A stretch of DNA of 64,000 bases from Stramonita haemastoma (taxonomy: Eukaryota; Mollusca; Gastropoda; Neogastropoda; Muricidae), in the NCBI GenBank assembly GCA_030674155.1, contig CM060337.1:44171606-44235605 (forward strand), in the 5' to 3' direction. Both the position numbers and the translations under genes were made by a program. The notes below the pieces were generated by a model. That model had not been told where the DNA came from. It did no database searches and saw only the letters and a program-made list of their open reading frames with translations. Below, one piece after another: positions 1 through 11,582 of this stretch (positions are counted from its first letter, which is position 1; every line of letters starts with the position of its first letter).

Positions 1-2052
1 GTTTTGGATATGTACATTAATTCACAAAATTGCTCCAGTTATCTGTCAAGTAGTAGTGCAAAGGTGAAGAAAGGTGTAGGCCTGCAAGAAGACTGTCAAC
101 ATCAGTGCATACTTGGGACTACAGACACTTGTGAGATGTACAGGTCACAGGAATATATGCTGTGACTGCATTTATAATGTAATCATTTCTGCATTTTGCT
201 TCCTCATTGTTGAGACACAATGCATTTTTTGATTGTGCTGAGGTTTTTGTAGTAGCTGAGACAGATTCAAACTAGGCTGCTTGACATTTCAAATATCCAG
301 GCACTTGGTTTTATAATTTATGATTTAACATGAGGCTCTGTGTTTGGATTTGAATTTTGCCATTTCATTTATCAAGGGAGCAAGAACTAGTTTCCAGTTT
401 AGTGTATATCACTGCCACTGTCTGTCTTTCTGTCCTGCTTATATTGCTAGTTTATTGATGCAATGATGGGGTGGGGGGTAGTATCCACATTAATATTGTC
501 AGCCTGAACCAAAAAACTATCAGATGGGGGGAAAAAATGACAAGTCTCAAGCTTTTTGTGGATCGGAACAATTGAAATAGTAATGTGTATTTACTAATTT
601 AGTCATTTTTGTTTTCAAATATTTCACACTATATGATATAACTTTCTATTAAAGTATGTTGGTCAAACTTAAAAGATGCCCAACAGACGACCTCCATTGG
701 ATTGCAACAGATGATTAAGATGAAGGAACTGGAGGAAAAGAATACCAGAGAAGAGGAAAGAAGCAAGGAAAGGAAACGACAAACAAGAGAGAGAGGGAGA
801 GAATAATGCATGATCAATCATTCATGTCCATCACAATAGGAGTAGGAAAACAAAGATTCTTGATTCAGTACTTACGAGGCTACATTTATGATTCTATCAC
901 ATCGTAGCTGATGACAGGAAATTCTGAAAATCTTATCTAAAAAAAAAACAAAAAACAAAAAACTTAGACACTTCAACTTTTATTGTTTTAAGTATATTTT
1001 TGACCAGCTAACAGTAAACGCTGTGCTTTTAAAAAGATTTTCTATCAAGATTTTTGTTGGTTTTATTTAATACTCATTACTAGTGCTGTAATATCATTTA
1101 TCATTTTTAGGCATTTATTCAAACATTAGAGAGATGATGTATTCAAGTTTTAACTTTCTTTTTGAGTGAACTGAAAAACAGATTATCAAAATTGTTTCTT
1201 CACTGAAAGATTAATGATGCTAAAGTGTCTAATAAACAATGGGAACACAATAATATGGATTAAAAAAAAATTATTTTGATTAATAGATAATCCAGAACCG
1301 GGATACAGCTTAATACATTTTCTTAGAATTGATAATCATAATAGTTGATGAGAATAAATATTGAAACTGTTTTGATTACTTGATATTGATCAATAAAAGT
1401 AGAAACACATAGTATATGCCTTCCGCACCCCCTCCAAATTAAAAAAAAACACATAAAAAAGGTGCCCCCCCCCCCCCCCCCTGAAAAAACAAAAACAAAA
1501 AAATCAACCAAAAAATAATTTTCCCTATTTGGCAATAGATAATTTTGGCTTCTGTCAGTTCTACTCATTGGCTATATATCGCAATTTCTTTTTTATTCCT
1601 TAATTAGAGCTCTGAGATTCATCAATGGTAAGATTTTGCATGTACAGACATTTTTTCCCATCATTAAGGTAGCCACGTGTGGACTTGAAGGATGATGTCT
1701 AAACACACCTGTATGTGTGTAGCATGTGGGACAGTCTGCATACCATTCCAAAAGACTAGCACACAGACCCTGCTTGTGTAGTGGATAGCCGGGAGACTGA
1801 CTTGTTGACAGGATTGAACCTGCAAGCTGTAGCGTCCTAGGTGATTACGACACTTCTAAACCACCAGCCTAGTTTCTCCCTTTTGTTGATTGTTTACACA
1901 TACAGGCATGACAAAGAAAATAGTTTGGGGAAAAAAATGGAAAGAAAAAACGTAACCACATTGTTCTTTATTCTAAAAACTTTTTTTTTCATTCCTCAGC
2001 CAAATCTCTGATGGTTCACCAATGGTGAGATTTTGCAGTATGTTACGCATCT

Positions 2053-2087
<35 letters not shown>

Positions 2088-2301
2088 CTACCGTTAACAT
2101 AGCCGCATTCTGACTTGAGGGAAAAGAATTTAGAAGCTGATCCACATTGCCCTTCTTCTTTATAAATTGACATTTCTGGGCATGGGGGAAAAAAGGAGAG
2201 AATAAAAATGAATAAGAAAAGGAGAAAAAACGGTTAACCACGTTGTTCCTTAGCCTCAAGAATAAAAAAGAAGAGCTCTATGAAACTGTTCACTCTTGCA
2301 G
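1..2301. other. Non-coding AT-rich stretch, probably ADAR intron
   Basis: No exon or convincing reading frame is seen. The stretch is AT-rich, with a 19-base C run near 1463-1481 and a T run near 2061-2084. It also holds two copies of a short dispersed repeat (about 1600-1695 and 1998-2122). Because the exon at 2302 starts behind an acceptor, at least its end should be intron; the promoter and start codon are not recognisable. Confidence 0.6.
1600..2122 (+). repeat. Short dispersed repeat Rep-6, two copies
   Basis: Copies at about 1600-1695 and 1998-2122 share a pattern: a gene-proximal A/T stretch, then CAATGGTRAGATTTTGCA, a T-rich gap, and GGTAGCCACRT..GACTTGA or similar. Related copies lie at about 2826-2918 and 4747-4832 (same orientation) and at 35640-35745 and 46148-46600 (opposite orientation). 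The last copy is split by a SINE. The family is not identified. Confidence 0.6.
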
Positions 2302-5300
2302 GCAAACCTTCCAGTTCTTCCTTCGGAAGCGAACCCCAGTTCCCTGCGAGAGAGGATCTTGAAGCACCTGAGCCAGCAGAGAGCGCCCAGAACGGCCATT
2401 GAAGTGGCCAGGGGCCTTGGCCTGCACAACAAGAAGGTGGTCAACCCCATCCTGTACCGCCTGAAGGACGACGAGCTCCTGGAGATTGAGGGCAAGCGAG
2501 GCAGCAAACCCTTGTGGCGATTGTCGGAGAAGGCTTCTGCCATGGCGGAGGAACTGTTCCGAGACTCCAGTCAGGACAGTAACGCACCTGGAGCCTACAG
2601 CCCGGAGAAGAGGGTAGGTTTGTTGGGGTTGTGGTGGAGGGAGAGAGAGAGAGAGGGGGGGGGGATCTTTTTCTCTGTGAAGATGGAATATGGTTTTCTT
2701 TTTTGGTAAAACGGCAACAACGAAAAATGTATATATGTTTTGGATTCACCTCATGGTTGGAAAAAAGTTTTGTCAAGTTTGTCTGAACAGGTGAGATTTA
2801 AAGAAAAAAACTAGTTTGTCAGCAAGGTCGCGAAGGTTTACTTGTGGTGAGATTTTGTATTATACACATGCGATCGTTTGCCCACCATTTTAAGGTATAG
2901 CCACATTCCGGCTTCAGTGAAGAGGATCTCCCAGAACTGAATTTGGTTGGAGAAGCTGAGGTCTCTGATGCCTCAAACTCCCCTACGACAACAACATAGA
3001 TTATGGGACACCTTTACCTTAGCTATAACGTTGCTGGCATGTCATCGTTGCTTTACTTTTCATCCCAACTCCTCCTGTGTGTGTGTGTGAACAGCACCAT
3101 CGGTACTTGCAGCGGAGCCAGAGCAAGCCCTACGATGCCGCAGCTCACACTCAGCGCCGCAGAAACGCATCGGGGACGGGTCCTCCCGCCCACACAGCAG
3201 CCTCCTCCTCCCAGGAGCCCCTCAAGCAGTCAGACTCCGGCATTGTCGCTGACAGTGGAGAGCACGGCAGCGACGCGCCGTGTGAAGAAATGACGGTGAC
3301 AGTGACGGCAAAGGGCAGCAGGGAAGTGTCGCTGTCGCATGACAGTGACAGAGGCGTGGGGGATCATGATCATGATCCGTCACAGAGTGAGTTACCCCAG
3401 GACGAATCTGTTCACAGTGTGTGTGTAGAATCGGAATCGACACACGGCGACCGGTTACAGGACGAGGCTATGACCTCAGAGCAGAGTCCCCGTGACCCTT
3501 ACAGATGCATTGACGATGACGACAAATCGGACTTTGAGGACTATGAGGACGACAGCCTGTGCGACATGTCCAGCATGTCCCGCTTCCACGACATGATGGG
3601 CAACCTGGAGTTCAGCGACCTGACCTACGTGGAGGAGGAGGGGGGGGAGATGTGGGGGGGGGAGGAGGCATCGCTCGAACCCCAGGACATCGTGCTCCTG
3701 CAGCTGAGCCTGGAGCCGAACCACACGGCCACGGCTGCCCAGCTGGCGCGGGCCTTGAACCGCACAGAGGAGGACATGGCTCTGGTGCTGGGGTCCAGTG
3801 GGGACAGGGTCACTGTGGTCAACAGCCAGTGGAGCCTGACCGACAGAGGGCTGGCCTGGGCACGCGAGAAGTACGCCGCCTACCCCTCCCTGGCCCACCA
3901 CCTCGACCCCTCGCGCAGGTCAGCGGGTCAGGGTCAGGTCATGCCCCTCGTCTCGTCGTCCCCCGAAGGTTTACTACCTTTGAACCCCCGGCAGCTGATT
4001 GCCGGGGATCCGGCGTTCCGCATGAGCCACCTTCCGGCCGTGGGGGTTGAGAGGTTGTCAACCTCGCCCAACAAACTTTTGGCGGGTATAGGAAGGGGGA
4101 GGAAAGGGGGTGGTGTTGGTGGTGGGGAGGAGGGGGGTTGTGCGCCTGGCCGGCCTGTTCCGTCCAGTTCTTCCCCCTTCGTCCCCAACCCACCCCCACC
4201 GTCCGCCCACCTGCCCAATCCTGGTCTGCCAGTCGGCTCGACATCCTCGGTGATGTCGGCAAGTTTTCCAACCCCCTACCCGCCCGTGTTTCCCCATCAG
4301 CAGAGTGATCTGGTGCCGAGACCCCGGGCAGCGGAAGAGGGGATGTATGGGGAGGCGACTCCGCAGATGGGGATGCAGTCGGACAGCGTGGCTGGCGGGG
4401 TGCAGGCCCCTTATCCGTCGCAGGAAGTGGGGAGGTGTCAGCCCTCCTTCGTGCCTCAGTCTCTGACCTCCATTGACCCCAGCCTGCAGAAGTTTGCGGA
4501 GGAAGGATTGACGGTCGTCCCTGCTTCTGGGAGGTGAGGGTTTTGGGGGGTTTATGTGTATACTTGGGAATTGTTGGTTTTTGGGTTTTTTTGGAAAATT
4601 TGTGTGTGTGTTTTGGATTTTTTTTTTGGGGGGTGGTCCTGTTTTGAGGGGGGGGGGGGAGTTTGAAAACTGTGTTCGGTTTGTTTGTTTTTTATGTTAG
4701 TTAATTTGTTGCTTGATTTTTTTTATATTTTAATTTGCTGTTCCTTGGCTAGAGGTTGAATGATTACCACTGGTGAGATTTTTGTGTATCCGACCATTTT
4801 TTGCCCCTTCATTGAAAGTAACCACATTTTGCAAGTTTGGGGATTTATTTTATTTTACTTTTTTTTTATAGAATATTTGTTGTTGTTTTTTTATTCTACT
4901 TAATTCTTTGTATCATCTATTTTTTCCTGTTTAGGTTTGGTTTTTCATTTTTTGTGTTTAAACATAGGTACACGATTCAAATGATTGGTCAAGATTTAAT
5001 GTGTGTGCAAGATATTCTGTGTGCATTTGCACACGGGGCCTCGGTTTATTATCTCATCCGAAGGATTTTGGGGGACAGTGGGGTCAGCACTGATGTTTAC
5101 TCCAAAGAAAAAATCCTCTCGAACAGGAATTGAAAAACGGGTCGTCAAATTGTGAGTGCAATGATCTGACCACTAGGCTATCCCGCCCCCCCACATTGTG
5201 TGTTTGAGACCAGAGCAACAGGGAGGGCATTGAGGTTTTTTTGTGCTGGGGTGACTGACATTGGTGATTGTTGAATGTTGCAGGCTGCTGGCAAACCATG

Positions 5301-5529
5301 CAGGGAATGCAGGGTTCGGATCCCTGGGCATGACACAGCTGATGACGTCGGTGGATGCCCTGGGCAGGCAGATGGGAAACACAGGATTAGCCCACAACTC
5401 CATCGGTAGGTGGACATGCTGGGATGTGTGTGGGGGTGGGTGGGTGAGGGGGGGGGGTGTGGTTGTGTGTGTGTGTGGTTGTGTGTTGGTGTGGGTGGGT
5501 GTGCGTGCGTGGGCATGCACAGAATATAG

Positions 5530-5566
<37 letters not shown>

Positions 5567-7920
5567 ATGTGTGTGTATGCATAGAGTTTAGACTGTGTAT
5601 GTGCACATGCATTTGTTGAGTTACTGTAGGACCTATTCAGAGCGTTTAAAATACTTGACCTTTGCTCGTAGAAGGGTTGTTGTTTTTTTTTTCCATTAAA
5701 AATACACCTGGTGTGTGTTAAGAAGAGAAAGAATGGAGACAATTTTTTTTAATCTTTAATCAGTTTGTAACAAATTTTGGACCTTCTGTAAATAAAAAGT
5801 TAAAAAAATCCAATCATGTTGTTTATAGCCCTGCCGACCACACAGGCCATATCGGGGCTAAGTTGTTTTTTTTGAGGGGGGTTGTTCTTTTTAAAGTGAA
5901 CTTTAAAAAAAACCCATCAACACTAGAAATCAACTTGTAGCACTACAAAAACAACAAAATTTTAATTTAAAAAAACAAAAGCAAAAAAAAAACAACCTTG
6001 TAGTACCACAGATATTTCACACCATCAAAACTAGCAAAACAGAAGAAAAGGAACAAACAAACGAATCAACCCACCCACCCCACTCACAAAACTGCACATC
6101 CAGTGTTCTCCTTGGTAGATGGGCTGACGGACCCCAGCGTCATGGGCGGCGGCAGTTATCACCACGGCGACCCCGCCCTGTTCGGTGACCTGCACCGCTC
6201 GCACAGCCAGCCCCAGCTGAGCAGCGACCCCGTGACCTCTGCCTCCTCCTCGGCCGCAGGGGGCGAGGGGCCGCAATCCATGCTGAAGATCACCTCGGAG
6301 AGTTTCGCGGCCCTGAACAAGAACCCCATCAGTGCCCTGATGGAATACGCGCAGTCGCGGCGTCTGCAGGCCGTGATTGAGGTCGTCAGTCAGAGGGGAC
6401 CTTCGCATCGCCCCGTGTGAGTGTTTGGGGGGGACTGGAGGGGAGGGGGGGGTGTTGATGTGGCGGGAGGGGGTGTTGATGTGGCAGGGTGTGGAGGGGT
6501 TGGGGCGTTGTGGCGGGAGGGGGTGTTGATGTGGTGGGAGGTGGGGTGGGGGTGGGGTGGATGTATAGGTTGGATGTGGGTGGAAATAGAAAAAAGGCGT
6601 CAATGAAATTCATATCAGATGAAAAATAAAACTTTTTTTTTTTCCAGATGACATATAACCATACCTTCAGTTTAACATCGATGAAAAAATGGCATCAGTA
6701 TATGAAATTCATATCAGATGAAAAAAATAAACAAAAATTTTTTTCTTCACATAACATATAACCATACCTGTATACCTGTATGTACCTGTGTGTGGGGCAG
6801 GTTCCTGATGGCAGCCAGGGTGGGATCGCGGCAGTTTGCTGGAGTGACGTGCAGCAACAAGAAAGACGGGAGGAAGGAGGCAGCTGATGTGGCCCTGAGA
6901 ACCCTCATCGCTGAGGGGCAGTACTCTGCCGCTGCCCTCACTCCTTCTGTATGTTGTTGGAGCTGTGTGGGGGGGGGGGGCTGTGAGTGTGTGTGTGGGG
7001 GAGGGGGGGAGAAGTGTGGATGTGAAGGGGTGTGTGTGTGTGGGGAGTGTGTTGGGGGGGGGGGGTGTAGAAGTGTGTGTGTGTATGTGTGTGTGTCTGT
7101 GGGGTTTTTGGAGGGGAGAGGCGGATGGGGATGTGTGTGTATAATTCAAGAGGGGGTGGGGATGAAGTGTGTGTTTTGGCATGTTTCAACTTAGGTATGT
7201 GTGTGTGGTACTTTAGGTGAAATTTTTTATTAAATTTGGGACAGGAAAAGTTAGTCACTGGGTTATGGTGACAACCTTGTTTCCCTTCAAAACTTGATAT
7301 TTACGATACAAGAAGAAAAACCTGTCACTCACTACAGTTGACCATTCTTTGAAAAAGAAAAAAAATTTGGATAGAACTTGCTGTCAGGAAAAAAAATCAC
7401 TCATTTATGGTCATTTAAAAAAAAAATCAAATTGTGATAAGATTTGCAGTTAAGAGGGGAACATTTTTAATCGCTCAAGATTTTTTTTCCCTTTTTTTTT
7501 TTTTTTTTTAAGCTGTTGAGGAAAACAGCAGACAGTAATCTGGTTCCTTCCTCTTCATGTCTTGACTATGTCGTGACAGCTGACCCTTGGGGGTTTCAGA
7601 TCAATGTGGCTCCCGAGGCAATGACCCACTTTGACAAGATCGCGGCCTTGACCCACCAGACCTTCAACATGCTCATCGCCAGCATTCCCGAGAACTTGGC
7701 GGGTCGTAAGGTCATTGCCGGTCTGGTGATGAAGCGAAGCGAGGATGATGTGGGTGTGGTGATCAGCATAGGGACTGGTGAGTTGTTGGTGTGTGTTCCG
7801 CAGCTTAACACCCTGGGGGTCTCCCAGAATATGCACTCTTGACTCACTCATCCCACCTGGGAATCACTGTGAGATAGGAAGTGCACTGAATGCAAAAATG
7901 GAAGCACGCACGCACGCACG

Positions 7921-8005
<85 letters not shown>

Positions 8006-11000
8006 ACAGAAACCCACCATGTGTCTAACACTGAATTTTCTCCCAGTCCACACAAAAGAAAAACTAAAAGAAAACTATTCATGTGTAACTGACAATATAT
8101 TTTGTTTTCCCTTCAGGAAACCGCTGCATCACAGGGGACAAGTTGAGTTTGGAGGGCAACACGGTGAATGATTCCCACGCTGAGATCATCACCAGACGAG
8201 GGTTCATGAGGTGAGGGGGTTGCTCCACATTCCTCTGTGTGCTCCTCCATCTGTTTCTCTTCTTCTGGCTGTGGACCATTTGTGTCAGTCACAGTGGGGG
8301 AACTTCCATTTTTGACATCTGATATCTTTCATCATTTTGTGTGTGTGCATTCCAATTTGCTAAAACTATTGATTGTCATTGATTGCTTGTGTGTTGGATA
8401 GGTCGAATGCAAGCGCTTTGATTTGTTTTTTCCAAGATATAGCACGATACAAATTCCATGTATTATAATTTTTATCTTTGTGCTAGAAAAAAAATGTCGG
8501 TGTGCTTCTCTGGTACAGAGAGATATTGAGGAGGATTAGATTTCATACATCACTTTCCTGCCATTCCATTCCATTGTCCATTTTCTTTTCTTCACTAGCA
8601 AGACCGCTACTGGCCCCTGTTTGTAGCCCCTGTTTGTGGACACTGTGGCCCCTGTTTGTGGACACTGTGGCCCTTGTTTCTGAACACTGTGGCCCCTTTT
8701 TCTGATCACTTTGGCTCATGTCTGTGAGCACCGTGGCTCCTGTCTGTGAGCACTGTGGCCCCTGTTTGTGAACACCGTGGCCCCTGTTTCAGGTTCCTGT
8801 ACCAGCAGCTGGAGAAGTATGAACCTGACCAGCCCCACGACCTGTTTGAGGCGGGCAGTGGTGGGCGACTGAGGGTGAAGGAGGGCATCAGTTTTCACCT
8901 GTACATCTCCACTGCCCCCTGTGGCGACGGCGCTCTGTTTTCACCCAGGTGAGCAGAAGCATGGGTTTATTTTTGTGGGGGGGTTTTTTTGGTAATGTTG
9001 TGAAAGTGATGACTGATTGGTAATGTTGATGTGAAAGTGATGACTGATTGGTAATGATGATGTGAAAGTGATGACTGATTGGTAATGTTGATGTGAAAGT
9101 GATGACTGATTGGTAATGTTGATGTGAAAGTGATGACTGATTGGTAATGTTGATGTGAAAGTGATGACTGATTGGTAATGTGAAAGTGATGACTGATTGG
9201 TAATGTTGATGTGAAAGTGATGACTATTTGGTAATGTTGTGAAAGTGATGACTGATTGGTAATGTTAATGGTAATAATATATATTGGTTGAATGTAAGTA
9301 CTTTGATTTGTTTTTGCAAGATATAGCACTATATAAATTCCATTTATTATTTTTATTTTTATTATATCATTGTTATTATTATCAATATGTGGACAGGGAT
9401 GTGGAATCGAACAATGCAGAACTGGCGGACATAGAGCGCAGAGACCACCATCCCACCTTCACCAGTAACGTTCAGGGGCTGCTTCGCACCAAGATGGAGG
9501 GAGGTCAGTGTCTGAGTCTTTCTCATGAATGTCCATTGTTCAGTGCATTTCTTTCTGTGAGGAAGAGGAGTATGTGAAGTTTTATCTCCTGTCTTTGATA
9601 AGGCGAGGAGACTTTGCTCACATCAGATGAAGTTTGAGGGATAGTGTCGTTAAGTTCATGTTGCTAGTTGTTTGTGAAAGACATCTAAAAATCGGAGACG
9701 CTTATTTCAGTTTTCACCTTGCTTGGTTTTTCAAGACGTGGAGACTTTCGTCGCACCATGACTTGAAGTTTTACTGTGTGAAGATTTCAATTTATGGTGG
9801 TATCTATAATTGAACTAGGACATTCCACTCTAAAATTTGATTTTGTGTCAATATCCATCATGCTGTTTTGCTCAAGGAGACTTTTGCTCACATGAGTACT
9901 TTGATAAACTTATCTTAAACTCTGAGTTTGAGATTAGTTTATCAAAGTAAACGTGTACGCAGGTTGATATAGTTTTGATACCCTGGGGCTGGGCCCTAAA
10001 TTTGGATTTAAAGGCCCTAAAAAGCCCCGATTTTTTCCCCACCAAGTCTGTATGAACCCTGTATAACAGGGAAAGAATAAATAAGAAAAAAAAATGCTAC
10101 GTTTCAGGGGAGGGCACGATCCCTGTGGACACGAAGCAGGAGACGATTCAGACATGGGACGGCGTGGTCAGGGGGGAACGACTGCGCACCATGTCCTGCA
10201 CCGACAAGATCTGCCGCTGGAACGTCCTGGGTCTGCAGGGGGCGCTGCTCTCCCATTTTGTGGAGCCCATCTACCTCGATTCTCTGACATTGGGTGAGTT
10301 TGGGGTTTTTTGTTTGTTTAATTGTTGTTGTACTACTCTCCCATTTTGTGGAGCCCATCTACCTCGATTCTCTGACGTTGGGTGAGTTTGGGTTGTTCGG
10401 GTTTTTTGGGGATTTAAAAAATTTTTTGTTGTTGTTTGTTATGAATAGTTTGCACTTAACTCTCTTAGTCCCGATCCAGGATTTGCCGGGATTTACACAC
10501 AGTAGATTTCCATTACGCTGTGACCATCACTAATTGCTTCCACATGGTAAACCTCTATCAGGCTAGAAGGAGAAACCCTGCTGAGAGTCTGGAAGTAATT
10601 ATAGCTGCTGGTATGTTCTTAGAAGTAGGAAAAGGCCAGTGAGCATGTGTGCCTGGCCTGATTTTGTGATGAAATGCAAAATCTAGGGGCAGTTATTTTA
10701 TTTTATTTTTATTTTATTTTTTTCTTTATATCGAGGATAATGGAATAAGCAGTCATATGCTTTTTTACATCCAATCCCTGTGTGTATGCAGTTTTGTAAA
10801 TGTCATCTGTTCCCACGGGCACGCGATGGCCTACTCTTAGGAAAAGTGGAACAGGATTTAACATGTGTGCAAGATGTTCTGCGTGCGTTAGCACACAGGC
10901 CCTTGGTTTATAGTCTCATCCGAAAGACTTTTGGGAAGAGTGGAGTCAGCACTGATGTTAACTCCAGAAGAAAAATCCTCTCGAATCAAACCCGGGTCGT

Positions 11001-11489
11001 CAAATTGCGAGCAGAATGTTCTGACTACTAGGCTATATCCCGCCTCCAGTTTGTGTTCAGAGAATCCGAATGCAAGAAGGTTAATTAAACATTACCACAA
11101 ATCTTTCCCTCCTCTCAGGTTTTCTCTACGATCACGGTCACCTGTCTCGGGCGGTGTGCTGTCGACTGGCGAGGGAGGAGCCTGCTCTGGACAGTGACCT
11201 GCCGGCAGGGTTCCGCCTGAACCACCCCTGGCTGGGGCGCGTGACAGCCTGCCAGCCCCTCAGGGAGACCCAGAAGACCAAGGCCCTCAGCATCAACTGG
11301 ACCATCGGGGACCAGAAGGCTGAGGTGCTGGATGGGACGCTGGGACATTGCTATACTGCGTGAGTGGTTTTGGAGTAGTGCTGTGTTTGTGTTGTGGTTG
11401 TTTTATGGTGTTGATTAAAATGGAAATTTTTGTTAGGGGCGCGTGTGTGCACACATGCATGCTTGTACGCATGCGCGCGTGGACACACA

Positions 11490-11582
<93 letters not shown>

